Below, in pieces: positions 22,830 to 35,399 of a stretch of DNA of 64,000 bases. The notes under the pieces are model-generated. The model worked only from the letters and a program-made list of their open reading frames with translations. It did no database searches and was not told where the DNA came from. A program made the position numbers and the translations under genes. The stretch covers positions 82,149,735 through 82,213,734 of the forward strand of contig JAYESD010000002.1 of the NCBI GenBank assembly GCA_036927565.1, written 5' to 3'. The stretch is from Tuctoria greenei. Lineage: Eukaryota > Streptophyta > Magnoliopsida > Poales > Poaceae. Each line of letters opens with the position of its first letter. Position 1 is the first letter of the stretch.

Positions 22830-23070
22830 CTCATGACGAGACACATGTTCCGGATTCGAACGAAATTTCGGTAGCATAACCCTGCTGTTCTCCACTGCAC
22901 GCCCAAAAATGGTGCAGCAGAGAACAACAGGGTTACGCCACCGAAATCTCGTCCAAATCCGGACCCGTGTCTCGTCACAAGCCAGGCCCCCTCGATCACT
23001 CCGAGGCTGTCCAAAAAGGGACAATTCCGAACCTGCACGTCTCACATGCCAATGGCATGTGAGACGTGCC
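22830..23070. repeat. Foldback sequences upstream of E5 TNP2
   Basis: Two hairpins. Imperfect arms of about 70 bp face each other at 22830-22902 and 22912-22981 (TGACGAGACACATGTTCCGG against CCGGACCCGTGTCTCGTCA). Next to them is a perfect palindrome with 17-bp arms at 23035-23051 and 23053-23069 (GCACGTCTCACATGCCA) around a single A. This may be a small foldback element or a promoter insulator; there is no coding capacity. Confidence 0.75.
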
Positions 23071-23099
23071 GATCCGAAATGGGTAATACATTGCTATAG

Positions 23100-24130
23100 G
23101 TTATGTTGATCATTTTAATTTTGAGGTCATTTAAGATAGAGGAAAGAACTAGAGAAAGACTGAGAGGAAAGTTGGTCTTAGAGAAGGAGGCGGAGGACTA
23201 AGACATCGGGGGAGGCAGAGGACTGAGGCGAGTGGGCCTGAGGAGTAAAATCGGCCCAGTTATTGTGAGCCGTCGGATCATATCCGACGGTCCACACTTC
23301 AGATCGGCCACATAAAAGTCCTCCCTGACCTAACCCTACTCATTTTCCTTTCTCTTCTCCACGATTCCATCGCTCCAGAGTCCAGATACGGCGGCCGCGA
23401 CGATCCCCTTCTCCTCTCCTCGATACCCCTACTCCAGCGACGGCGGCCGCGGCGATCCAACGATGGCGGTGGAGATTCGGCTACGATGGTGGCAACCTAG
23501 CAGCGACGAGGCCTCGAGGGGCGAACAGAGGCAATGGAGAGTGTCGGCGGACACCAGGCGGCGGCATCCTGGTCCAGGCGAGTCGATCAGCCATGGCGTC
23601 CGGTCCGGAGCGACTTGACGCCTAGGCGACGACTAGGCGTCGCCTAGGCGACGCCTGGACAACGCTGGCGCAGGTGCTTGCCATCCTCACCGTCGTCGTT
23701 CCCCTTCGTGCCCGTCTACACGCATACTTTACCTTACCACTAAATGGGCCTTGTCGGGCCTTGTCAAGCCAGTCCAAAGCCCATTTATGTATATATAGTA
23801 CTTGAACACTCAAGCAATCAAAATTAAAATTGTAACCATAATTCAAAAAACTAAGCAATTCAAATAAACCTAAACATAACAATTATCCATTGTAATTCAT
23901 CAATTTATCAACTCAATTCTAACATAAGCAATTCAATTCAAATGAGAGCAATTCAATAAACCTAAACATAACCATAATTCAAATGAGAGCAATTCAAAAC
24001 CTAAACATAACCATAATTCAAATGAGAGCAATTCAATAAACCTAAACATAACCATAAGAGCAATTCAATAAACCTAAACATAACCATAATTCAAATGAGA
24101 GAAATTTAATTCAAATGACAGCAATTTAAT
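23100..24130. other. E5 5' region: GC-rich leader and AT-rich tandem repeat
   Basis: 23330-23700 resembles a grass 5' leader or first exon (CTCCACGATTCCATCGCTCC, then GGCGGCCGCGGCGATCC), possibly captured from a host gene. It holds no long convincing frame. From 23920 to 24115, units of about 40-52 bp containing AATAAACCTAAACATAACC and AATTCAAATGAGAGC repeat four to five times. No gene is recognised. Confidence 0.5.
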
Positions 24131-24159
24131 TAAAGTAAATGCATGAGGCGAGGAAATAC

Positions 24160-24625
24160 TTGCAACGAAGATCGGCGGCGGAGTCGGGGGCGAAGGGGCG
24201 GCGACGGCGAGCCGGCAGCGGGGCGGTCGGAGTGGCTCAGGGTCGGGGCGACGGCGCTGGGGCAGTCGGGGCAGCGGTGGCTCGGGGTCGGGGCGGCGGC
24301 GGCTCAGGCTCGGGTTCGGCGCCGCGCGGGTTGGGGCGGCGCCGCGGGGGCGGGGCAGCGGGCGGGAGGCGGGTGGCGGCCGGGCGGCGACGGCGGGGCG
24401 GTGAGGGGGAGCAGGCGGCAGGGCGGCGGCTCGGGGTCGTGTGCCGGCGGGTCGGGGCGGCGCCGGAGGGGCGGGGCCGCGGCCGGGAGGCGGGGGGCGG
24501 CTGGGCGGCGACGGCGGGGCGGCGTGCCGGCGGCGGGGCGGCGACGGGGAGCGGCGGCGGGGCGGTGGCTCGGGGGGCAGGCGGCGGCGGCGGGGCAGGC
24601 GGCTCGGTGGGAAGGCGCGTGAAAT
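24160..24625. repeat. GGCGG-rich low-complexity block in E5
   Basis: About 465 bp of almost pure G/C built from GGCGG, CGGGG and GGGGCGGC words. Long open frames exist on both strands but consist of Gly, Arg and Ala on one and Pro, Arg and Ala on the other, so I do not call a gene. The strong G-richness on the plus strand could form G-quadruplexes. Confidence 0.7.
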
Positions 24626-24654
24626 GAAGGCGCGCACCGCTCGCACGTTTAGGT

Positions 24655-24935
24655 TAAACAATAACTTACGTCGGCTTATTTAACTTACGTCGGCCCACTT
24701 CGCGGCCGACGTAAGTTAGGTCTAAATTACGTCGGTCGCCTTAATTACGTCGGCTCTGGACCGAGGCCGACGTGGGTTATTTTTATTACTATCAGTGCCT
24801 TTACTTACGTCGGTCGACCGACGTAATTTATTTAACTTACGTCAGCTACTAGTAGCCGACGTAAGTTACTTACTTACGTCGGCTGGCCGACGTAAGTTGC
24901 CCTGGCCGACGTAAGTGATCGATATTCCTGTAGTG
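24655..24935. repeat. E5 right subterminal repeats
   Basis: Facing pairs of ACTTACGTCGGC and GCCGACGTAAGT end in the terminus ATTCCTGTAGTG. The array is shorter than the left one (281 against about 390 bp). Confidence 0.9.
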
Positions 24936-24938
24936 AAC

Positions 24939-25345
24939 TAACCGTCTATGATAATGTGTCTTCACAGACGGGTACTGAGGCATAACTAACCGCTTATGAT
25001 AACGTGTCTTCACAGACGGGTATTGAGGCATAACTAACCGCCTATGATAATATGTCTTCACAGACGGGTATTAAAGCATAACTAACTGCCTATGACAATT
25101 TGTCTTCACAGACGGGTATTGAAGCATAACTAACTGTCTATGATAATGTTGTTATCACAGACGAACGTTTATCTACATCAGCCGTCTGTGAAGACCCTTT
25201 AACGCAGCCGGTTTCTACCATAACAGTACCGCCTGTGAAAATTAGGTTATCACAGATGTTCCTTTACTTGTATCTAGCCGCCTGTGATAATTGTTTTTCA
25301 CAGTCATGCCTAGCCGTTGGTTAATAACCGCCTGTGATAAGGTAT
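24939..25345. repeat. E2 B-end subterminal repeats, continued after E5
   Basis: Units of TAACCGCCTATGATAATGTGTCTTCACAGACGGGTATTGA type repeat every ~60 bp, continuing the series at 15346-15649 that E5 interrupted. They are followed by facing CAGGCGG pairs. E3 has the same array, longer and uninterrupted, at 45172-46005. Confidence 0.85.
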
Positions 25346-25534
25346 AACCTATGCAGTACTACTGTTGTTATTTCTAATTTCCAGGTCAATTCAATATAAT
25401 CACAGAACAAAAAAAACAATATCATCACAGAACAAAAGTCAACAATATTATCATCACAGAAGTCAATTTTACTAAAACAATATACATATGTACAAGTTAC
25501 AGATACAATTCATCTCAAAGTTTACAAGTTTTCA

Positions 25535-28500
25535 CTAAAAATTGTTTCTATTGGCATAGTCGCAAAGTTCTGGCACATCAGCTGCTACACAGTTCTCATC
25601 AAAGAACTTCCCTTTTTTGTGCAAAATTTCACGATGCATGAACTGACAGAGTTCAGAAGCAATCCTGTCGGCTCCTCCATCAGGAATACTTCTACAACCG
25701 GCCATTCTTCATTCAGATTCTTCGTGTGCTGTAATATAACACATAACAAGGTTTAGAATGTCTTGGTTTGAACAATCTCAAAGTATAGATCAAAGTGAGA
25801 GTATACAGGAATTTAGTTGGTATTTTTTGAGCAGTTGTACTATGAGCAATTGAATTTTGAAGTTGGAATCAAAATATGAAAATAATGTTTCTGGTAATAT
25901 TGAACAGCAGAGAATATAAGTATTAAACTATGCTAGTTACAATGAAAATGAAACACAAAAGAAAGAAAATAAGGTATCGACATTAAGGATAACTTACATC
26001 CTCACGATTCACTCTATATACGCCGGCGGTCCGAAGATGCTTGCATACATAATACCCGCATAAGACACTCCCAGCAGGCTGCTTCAGACAAGCATAATAC
26101 GTTTTAATGTCCAATGCATTCGTATTAGGAGGTCTCTGACTGCCAAGCTGTTCCGTGTAAAATCGCCAAGCGCTGTAATACAAGAAATGTCATATAAAAC
26201 TTGTCAACACATTCTACATGTGCGTAAATTAAAATTATTGAATAAACGTACAATTTCAAAATGGCAAGGAAATCTTTATAACGATCTGGTGGGTAATCAG
26301 CCGAGTCCAAGACTGTTGCCATTCCCTGCGTTTGCTTGATGAAGATCATTATGTAGTGATTACTGCAAACATACAAACACGCGTGTTAACAATTACCAAT
26401 AATTGCTATTTCAATGTCATGTGTCGAACTTACTTGAAGTGGTACGGAGCCTTTACGAGGTCATTGTCGTCTCTGACAAAGTTAAACATCGCCTGTCCTA
26501 TGTAAGCCGCAACTTCTGTCTTTCTATCCTTCTTAAGTTTTGCAATTGCTTTTTCAAAATCCCTTTTTTTTTCATGTGTTTGTACTGTCCTGATTCTCGA
26601 TTCACCTGGACGTCGAATAGCGACTTTGCAATCCTAGTAGGGTCAAGGATACCTGTCTTGCGCTCTAACTTTACATTATCCATGTATTGCATCCTATTGA
26701 AGAAGTCCAGAATTGTTATAATCTCATGAAATGCGTATGCGTGTAGTAAGAAAAGCAAATACAAAATATTAGAGCACTTACAAGCATCAGACGAGCAGCA
26801 GGTTGATTTCGAGCATGCCCCGATGGAAAAGGGAATGCAGCTCTTCAAATAAAATGACTCGTCTATCTACTCCAGTGCTCCAGAATGCTTCTTTTGGAAT
26901 ACGAAATGTGACGCAATCAAGACCATATTTTGTGCTAGCAGTGATGTACCACTCATGCATTCTTCTGAGCTCGATGGGTTGTTTGCTAAGTTGTACGGAT
27001 GTCATGAACGACTTTCCATTCTTAAATTCAGGAGGAACATCCTCAAGCTTGTATAATGGAACTCCTGGTTTAACTAAAGTCGTCCGCCGATTATACATGA
27101 CACCGTCTTCTTCCCACTCCTCGATATCTTCTAATGCTGGCTCATGAGAAGAACGAGATGCACTCGATTTTCTAATATTTTCCTTCATAGATTCCAAATA
27201 CTTTGACACTTCTGATGAAGGTTTATTAATTTCGTATGAGCTAACTTTGATAGGCACTGATGATCGAGGAGTAGTCCTCGGAAGTTGGACACTAGCTTGT
27301 TGTTGAACCTGTTGTTCAACTGATTGCTCTTTACTCCCAGCAGTTGGCTCTAGTACTACTTCAAGCTGTTGCTCAACTGGTTGCTCTTTACTAGCAACAG
27401 CTTGCTCTGGTACTGCTTGAAGTTGTTGTCCAACTTGTTGATATTGGATATCATCCTTGCCGAGACATAGGGGGGGTGGATCTTCCCGGACTGGGAGTGG
27501 ATCTTCATGCACTTTTGCCTTAGAAGATGGGGTTGCAGTATTTGGAGATGCGACGGGGCTAGAAATTGGCTTATCGTCCAACACGATATCGCGTCGGTGC
27601 CAAAGGATTAATTGGTTGATAGCCTGCCCCAGAGTCGCGATCCCCTTAGGTGTGACGTGTTCTATTTCATAATCTTCATAATCATTATCAATGATCTGAA
27701 CAACTTGCACCACAGCATAATACAACGGAAGTGGACTCCCGTTGAAGACACGATTAGGCTTTGCCATAGCAGTGGCAACCTGTTTGGTTTTGTTCCCTGC
27801 TCTGCCTATCGGGACAAGAAGACGACAAGATTTTTCGTTAGCAATATCATCGACAGGGAACTTATGGGCTTATCCTGAGCCTGACACGGAACCAACGCCG
27901 CTAGGGTAGGCAGTTGGAGATACTAATTGCTCCTTTTGCACCGGAACCATCATTGTACTCGGTGCCACTAATTGTCCAGATTGTCTAAGTTGTTCCATTA
28001 TTTCTTGCATATTTTCTTTGACCTTTTGAGCAATCGTTTCATCAAGTGTTTTCTTAAACTTCTCACGTCTTCTATATGTTTCTTTATCTTTAGGGAAACC
28101 ATCTAGCCGAGACATTTGAGAAGATACCGCTCGAACCCGTCCGCTGTGTTCAGGGTTTCCTAAGATATCGGTAAGTTGGTCATTCTCCCTCTTCGGCTTG
28201 AAGAGACCCTTCTGTTGCTTTTCAATTACTTCTTTCATTTTATCCTCTACTTCATTCAGAGAGTCGGGCTTTTCAAGTTTGCCCTCGCTGGTCAAACCTG
28301 ACCGAGCAAAGACCCAGCGTTGAGTTCGCTCATCGCACCCTTCTAATGGGTGAGGAATGCCCTTACTGGTAATTTCGTCTAATATCTTATTCCATTTCTG
28401 GACTTTGGGGCCATATCCGGAAGACCCCAAGCGATGATGGTATTTGTTCTTTTTTGCAAGCTCTGACCTAGTTGCACTTAGAGCTTTAGCATCAGGTGTG

Positions 28501-29247
28501 CTCTTTTGACGAACAAACTCTTGCCACTGAGCTTGTGTGATTTTTCCCATCTTCCTCGGGCTAGGGACCTTATCGGCCTTAACATAAGCATTCATTTCAC
28601 TCTTCCAGCATCGAAACTTCTTGCCGCAAGAGACCAATGTTGCTTTCTTTACAGCTTCTCCTGTGCCTTTCGGGAACTTGAATTGTTTCTTTATCTTTTC
28701 CCACAACTCATTCTTGGTCTGCTCGGGTAATTTCCTCCAATTCTCGGTTGTGATCGGCAAAACCTCCCTAACAAGAAAACCGCATGCATTACGGTACTTG
28801 GTAACTGAATCCAGTGGTTCTTGGGGAAGCCCACCTGGACTGACCCTTGTTATGTACATGATGCGGTCCAATGGACCCTTATTGGGACCTCGTTGCCCTC
28901 GTTTCCGCTTGAGTGAAGCTGAGGATTCATCCATTGGAGAACCTTCTGCGGTTTTAGGAGCCGATGTCACCTCATTGTCTTCACGATTAATCTAGGTAGA
29001 AAAAAATTATAAGACTTCGTATACTTGACAACCAACATTAACTTGAACTGCTGAAGTTAAGATTCGTGATCCATACCTCGTCGGCAGGATCATATTCCGA
29101 GTCTAGATCCACTGAAGTCTTTTTAATTTTAATATTCGGAAAAGGATCCGAAGGACTGTGATAGGAGCCTGAACTGCTGGAGTTAGTAAACTCCATATTG
29201 TCTTCTTTGTTGTTACTATCAGGACCAGTCTTCTTAGGGCTTTCCAT
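25535..29247 (-). pseudogene. Gene 1: TNPA-like/Ulp1-domain protein, E2 copy, best preserved
   Basis: Exons on the minus strand: 29077-29247, 26782-28991, 26434-26693, 26252-26362, 25998-26172 and 25535-25728. The En/Spm-type transposase region is open from 28991 to a TAA at 27870-27872. The frame then stays open to a TGA four codons from the exon end (26787-26789; TGG in E1 and E3). The Ulp1/C48-like part has His (THYIMIFIK), Asp (VLDSADY), Gln and Cys ([14 protein letters not shown]). A run of nine A's near 26563-26575 puts the protease exons out of frame, and one base is missing in the last exon (about 25697). Such proteases cleave SUMO from its precursor or targets; here activity is untested. 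A Gln/Glu-rich repeat (EQPVEQQLEVV) links the halves. Confidence 0.87.
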
Positions 29248-30870
29248 GCTAGATCTAATAAGACAAAAAATCTAATAAATGGCATATTAACTCTACATGA
29301 AGTGTTGCATGAAGAAAAAAATGGAAGCATTCTAGGATTTGATAAGGCATTCTAGGGTTTAAGGCGACTGACCAAAAGGTTCCTATACATTGCGAGGGTG
29401 ACAAGCATATTAAAGTTGCTCACCAGCAATGGAAATTTTATCTTTTTATTCTAAATAGGCTAGCTTCGTTCAGAGTGGAGACCACGTTCTTGAGGTTTAC
29501 TAGGCGGCGCCTAGCTCCGGACCTATAACTGATCAAGCAAGGGACAAAAAGCAAATCTCCGCACAGCATATGCTCTGGACCTATAACTGATCAAGCAAGG
29601 GACAAAAAGCAAAAAACCACAATTAAGTAAATTTAGCCAAAACACATTTTTGAAGTTATATAGGTCTAACTAAATTCTTGTATCATAAAGATCAGCAGCA
29701 TATGCTCAGACTCCATCGCCACACCTAGTGGTACCTAGATATGGGCGTGAGGATGCTCCTGGCATCACAAATGAGTTGGCCAGCAACTTGTTTGGCTTCA
29801 AAGCTAAATATAGCATAACTTTGGTAGCTCAGATTAGGTACAATTGCTCAAATGAAGCTGATGGAGCCACAAGTGCAGACATCTTTGGTAGCACAGATTA
29901 GCTACAATTGCTCAAATGAAGCAAACTTAGCCAAACTTAGTCTAGCATAGCTAACTCTAAGCAAAAGTAGCCAAATATAGCTAAATATAGCATAACTAAG
30001 TCAAAATTAGTCAAGTATAACTATATCTAATGTAACTTAGCCAAAATTAGCCAAATTTGCTCAACTTAACCAAATATAGCTAAATCTTGCCCCTAATAGA
30101 GAATTATGTGGCTTATGCAAGGCCGATGACAGAAATAGGGAATATACTGCTGTTACTAGAGTCTAGAATCATGTTTACCACTAATGTGTCAGAACAGAAT
30201 AGGATCATGCACAATGCTATGACAGAACGCGCAGACTGACAGTTTTGCTACATGATCCTACAGGCTTTGCTCCAATGAATATAACGAAGTGGAACTTCTT
30301 CAGCATATATTTGGTAAACCTATTCATTCGAACTTGACAGTTTTATCTCTGCAAACTACCAGAAGATGAAATGCTACTGATTTCACAGTTTCAGACACAC
30401 AAAACCAACTACCAATTTATCGTGATATAACCATCCACATAAATCTTGCCCCACCGAACCCTAACCAAAGATGCCACCGAACTTGACAATTTTTCGAATT
30501 CCACCGAACCTAACCAAGGATGCCTACCATTTTCCAATTCTCGAACCCTAACCAAGGATATGCAAGGCGGCAGCGAGGGCGGGGAGGGAGGCGGCACGGC
30601 GAAGGAGGATGGAAGGTCGAAGGGTTTAGGGTTTACCTTGAAGCTCGGCGGCGACGGCAATGGCTTCGCTCGGCGTACCTTGAAGTGACGAGGGCGAAGC
30701 TCGGCGGCGACGGCGAAGCTCGGCGACGACGAAGCTCGGCGGCGTACCTGGAAGTGACGAGGGCGAACACTTGGCGGCAAACAAAATTTTGGCAGCCTAA
30801 CAACGTCTAAGTGTTTCGCCTGGGTTAGGTTTTTCCAATGCTGCCGAGGGGTATATATAGACTCACATTT
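29248..30870 (-). promoter_or_regulatory. Promoter, leader and leader intron of gene 1, E2
   Basis: The TATA box TATATATAG lies at about 30852-30860 (minus strand reading), with CAGGCGG-type motifs just upstream at 30870-31015. The GC-rich leader (30530-30780) and the degenerate AGCTAAATATAGC/TTAGCCAAA repeats (29800-30090) match E1. No separate gene is recognised. Confidence 0.5.
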
Positions 30871-31280
30871 TCTCAAGCAGATTTTAAGTACCGACCGCCT
30901 GAGAAGATTGTTACCTCAGACGGGTTTTACTTACCAACCGCCTGAGAAGATAAAATTATCTCAGACGGTTGGTTAATAACACCCGTCTGAGATAAACATG
31001 GGCCTGTGAAGATATTTACTTCTTCTTAATTAATATGTGTTCATTATAATTTGATGAACGCCTACATAAAGACCCCTCACCAACTGCCTATGAAGACGTG
31101 TCGATGACCGTGTGCGACCTTTCTTTTCCCCGAGGCGCGACCTTTAATGCGCGGTAAACCAACTGCTCCATCTTCCACTCCGCGCGGCCTTAAAGACGCG
31201 CTATCGCTCACAAGCGCATCGCTCACTTTGAATCCTCTTGTTTTCTTCGTCTTCCTCCACCCCGACGACCCAACACCACT

Positions 31281-31685
31281 ATGGCTGACCTTCCGCCGCC
31301 AAGCCCTCCGAGGGAGCCACCTTGCAAGAAACTATGTTGCAGCTCCCCCGAGAAGATCAACACCGAGCAGTGCCTCCTCATGGCGCGAGAGGCGTACAAC
31401 AATACGTCTCGCGCCATGAGTGCCTTGGGGTTGGGTACCCTTCCAGAGTATCCTGGAATGAGTACCATGGGCCACTACCTCTACGCTCTCACGGGGGTGG
31501 CTGATCGTCTTGACATTCTGTTCGCGACGATGGCCCAGGTTCTTGGCCCCGAGGGCCGTAGAACGCTGGTGGAGGCGACAGCTAGCAACCTCGGGGTTGC
31601 ACCGCCGGTGCAGCCGGCCCTGTCTCCTGTTGCACCGGTGCCAGAGTCGCCGCCAGAGGACGAGGAGGAGGCGGAAGAGGAGTAG
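31281..31685 (+). CDS. Small conserved acidic protein (ADP1), E2 copy, unknown function
   Basis: 134 aa, starting MADLPPPSPPREPPCKKLCC and ending in an acidic tail (PPEDEEEAEEE). The core (NTSRAMSALGLGTLPEYPGM, VADRLDILFATMAQVLGPEG) is nearly identical to the E1 and E3 copies, while the tail varies in length. A leader with TACATAAAG (31071-31079) lies about 200 bp upstream, preceded by facing CAGGCGG-type motifs. Transcription is toward the A end, divergent from gene 1, so the two leaders lie back to back with about 400 bp between their TATA-like boxes. I recognise no known domain. Confidence 0.72.
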   Translation: MADLPPPSPPREPPCKKLCCSSPEKINTEQCLLMAREAYNNTSRAMSALGLGTLPEYPGMSTMGHYLYALTGVADRLDILFATMAQVLGPEGRRTLVEATASNLGVAPPVQPALSPVAPVPESPPEDEEEAEEE

Positions 31686-31969
31686 GAGTATGATTTAATT
31701 AGTTTTTCTTTTTGTTGTTTTTAGTTGCTTCTGTTTTGTAAATATTGTTAATGAATGAAATCTATCTTTTTTCATCTATGTGATTGAATATTACTTGTGT
31801 ATCTTGTGTGTTCTTGTGTGTTCTTGTGTAAATATTGTGCATCTTGTGTGTTCTTTTGTGAGATGTGTGATTGAATATTGTTAATGAATGAGTATCTTAT
31901 GTGTTCTTCAACTGTGTGAATGAATGAATGTGTAGTGTGTTCATCTTTAATTAAAATTTCACGTCTGAG

Positions 31970-34900
31970 AAGAAGATTATCTCAGGCGGTTGGTAAGTAT
32001 ATTCTCAGGCGGTTGGTAAGTACCAACCGCCTGTGAAGATATTTACTTCTTCTTAATTAATATTCTTGTTTAAATGTGGTCCTTTAAAAAGGCAAAAATC
32101 CACTTTCTTGTAATATTATTGATAAGTAAAGGTTACCATTAAATTTCACTTCATAAATCCTTTGATATTGTTCAGAACATAAAAAACATACAAGAAATGC
32201 TATTTTTCATTTTTCTATCTTGATGGATATAATGCTTTTTTCATTTATTTTTTTAGTGGACATTTTTACTCATCATACCAACCTCTATGAATTTTTTCAG
32301 ATTTTTTTAAATTTTTTTGAATCAATGTGTGTTCATAATTTGATGAATGCCTCATATGTATATGAGCATTTAGTTAGAATGGTGGATAATTTGAAGTTTG
32401 ACATGTTGGAATGCTTTTTAAAAAATTAAAAAAATTCATACATGTATAAATTATACAAATATGTTCATACCAACAATTTTGAGTGAAGGAACTTTTTTTT
32501 ATGAGATACACAAATGTGAATAATATGTGAGTAGAAATTAATTTGATATTTACCAAAACATTACAATGTCAGCTATACAAGTTTTAAAAATATTTTTTTC
32601 AGGTGGTAGATGTTAATTTTATACAAATGTAGAAGAAAGAATCATCGAATTTGGACACAATTTGCAGAATCTAAACATGTTTGAGTATTTATATTGGAAT
32701 CTAAATAAAAAAGAAGCAAGGGATAAGGAAACTGAAGAACAGCATCGGGCATTATCTCAGGCGGTTGTTAAGTAATACCGGCCTAAGATAAATTTATTCT
32801 AAGGTGGTTGGTAAGTACCAACCGCCTGTGAAAATATTTACTTCTTCTAATTAATATTCTTGATTAAATGTGGTCCTTTAAAAAGGCAAAAATCCACTTT
32901 CTTGTAATATTATTGATAAGTAAAGGTTACCATTAAATTTCACTTCATAAATCCTTTGATATTGGTCAGAACATAAAAAACATACAACAAATGCTATTTT
33001 TCATTTTTCTATCTTGATGAATATAATGCTTTTTTCATTTATTTTTTCAGTGAACATTTTTACTCATCATACCAACCTCTATGAATTTTTTCAGATTTTT
33101 TAAAATTTTTTTGATTCAATGTGTGTTCATAATTTGATGAATGCCTCATATGTATGTGAGCATTTAGTTAGAATGGTGGATAATTTTAAGTTTGACTTGT
33201 TGGAATGCTTTTAAAAAAATTAAAAAAATTCATACATGTATGAATTATACAAATATGTTCATACTAAAAATTTTGAGTGAAGGAACTTTTTTTATGAGAT
33301 ACAAAAATGTGAATAATATGTGAGTAGAAATTAATTTGATATTTACCAAAAGATTACAATGTCAGCTATACAAGTTTTAAAAATATTTTGTTCAGGTGGT
33401 AGATGTTAATTTTATACAAATGTAGAAGAAAGAATCATCGAATTTGGACACAATTTGCAGAATCTAAACATATTTGAGTAGTTATATTGGAATCTAAATA
33501 AAAAAGAAGCAAGGGATAAGGAAACTGAAGAACAGTATCCGGCATTATCTCAGGCGGTTGGTAAGTAATACCCGCCTGAGATAAATTTATTCTAAGGCGG
33601 TTGGTAAGTATCAACCGCCTGTGAAAATATTTACTTCTTCTTTATTAATATTCTTGATTAAATGTGGTCCTTTAAAAAGGCAAAAATCCACTTTCTTGTA
33701 ATATTATTGATAAGTAAAGGTTACCATTAAATTTCACTTCATAAATCCTTTGATATTGGTCAGAACATAAAAAAACATACAACAAATGCTATTTTTCATT
33801 TTTCTATGTTGATGAATATAATGCTGTTTTCATTTATTTTTTTAGTGGACATTTTTACTCATCATACCAACCTCTATGAATTTTTTCAGATTTTTAAATT
33901 TTTTTGAATCAATGTGTGTTCATAATTTGATGAATGCCTCATATGTATATGAGCATTTAGTTAGAATGGTAGATAATTTGAAATTTGACATGTTGGAATG
34001 CTTTTAAAAAAATTAAAAAAATTCATACATGTATAAATTATACAAATATGTTCATACCAACAATTTTGAGTGAAGTAGGGATAAGGAAACTGAAGAACCG
34101 TATCGGGCATTATCTCAGGCGGTTGGTAAGTAATACAAGCCTGAGATAAATTTATTCTAAGGCGGTTGGTAAGTACCAACGGCCTGTGAAAATATTTACT
34201 TCTTCTTAATTAATATTCTTGATTAAATGTGATCTTTTAAAAAGGCAACAATCCACTTTCTTGTAATATTATTGATAAGTAAAGTTACCATTAAATTTCA
34301 CTTCATAAATCCTTTGAAATTGGTCAGAACATAAAAAACATACAACAAATGCTATTTTTCATTTTTCTATCTTGATGAATATAATGCCATTTCCATTTAT
34401 TTTATTAGTGGACATTTTTACTCATCATACCAACCTCTATGAATTTTTTCAGATTTTTTTTTAAATTTTTTTGAATCAATGTGTGTTCATAATTTGATGA
34501 ATGCCTCATATGTATATGAGCATTTAGTTAGAATGGTGGATAATTTGAAGTTTGACATGTTGGAATACTTTTAAAAAAATTAAAAAATTCATACTTGTAT
34601 AAATTATACAAATATGTTCATACCAACAATTTTGAGTGAAGTAACTTTTTTTATGAGATACACAAATGTGAATAATATGTGAGTAGAAATTAATTTGATA
34701 TTTAACAAAACATTACAATGTCAGCTATACAAGTTTTAAAAATATTTTGTTCAGGTGGTAGATGTTAATTTTATACAAATGTAGAAGAAAGAATCATCGA
34801 ATTTGGACACAATTTGCAGAATCTAAACATGTTTGAGTATTTATATTGGAATCTAAATAAAAAAGAAGCAAGGGATAAGGAAACTGAAGAACAGTATCGG

Positions 34901-35395
34901 GCATTATCTCAGGCGGTTGGTAAGTAATACCCGCTTGAGATATATTTATTCTAAGGCGGTTGGTAAGTACCAACCGCCTGTGAAAATATTTACTTCTTCT
35001 TAATTAATATTCTTGATTAAATGTGGTCCTTTAAAAAGGCAACAATCAATATTATTCATAAGTAAAGGTTACCATTAAATTTCACTTGATAAATCCTTTG
35101 AAATTGGTCAGAACATAAAAAACATACAACAAATGCTATTTTTCATATTTCTATCTTGATGAATATAATGCCTTTTTCATTTATTTTTTCAGTGGACATT
35201 TTTACTCATCATACCAACCTCTATGAATTTTTTCAGATTTTTTTAAATTTTTTTGAATCAATGTGTGTTCATAATTTGATGAATGCCTCATATGTATATG
35301 AGCATTTAGTTAGAATGATGGATAATTTGAAGTTTGACATGTTGGAATGCTTTTAAAAAAATTAACAAAATTCATACATGTATAAATGAATACTT
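31970..35395. repeat. Tandem array of the ~790-bp unit, E2 (four to five units)
   Basis: Landmarks such as GGTGGTAGATGTTAATTTTA and CATACCAACCTCTATGAA recur at ~790-bp steps. One unit is internally deleted near 34076. Each unit starts with facing motifs CAGGCGGTTGGTAAG and CCGCCTGAGATAA. This is the longest of the three arrays. Reading frames inside are repeats of one another and have no recognisable product. Confidence 0.85.
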
Positions 35396-35399
35396 TTTC

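Larger units (their letters stand above)
15653..24935 (-). mobile_element. CACTA element E5, a second family, nested in E2, target duplication AAC
   Basis: The tips are CACTACAGGAAT at 15653 and ATTCCTGTAGTG ending at 24935. AAC at 15650-15652 and 24936-24938 is the target duplication, and the interrupted repeat unit of E2 (GCATAAC/TAACCG) is restored when it is removed. It spans 9.3 kb and carries TNP2 and a TNPA-type gene, both on the minus strand. Its subterminal motif TTACGTCGGC differs from that of the host family. The complete ends and nearly intact genes suggest it arrived late. Confidence 0.95.

Noticed and set aside
24139..24661. Long open frames of 150-195 codons on both strands in the GC-rich block of E5
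   Set aside because: Compositions are Gly/Arg/Ala or Pro/Arg/Ala, open in several frames at once, with no domain or leader; explained by GGCGG repeats.
32220..35356. Repeated short frames such as MDIMLFSFIF and MMNIMPFSFIF in the ~790-bp units
   Set aside because: They fall in AT-rich repeat units, differ by frameshifts between units and have no leader or known domain.
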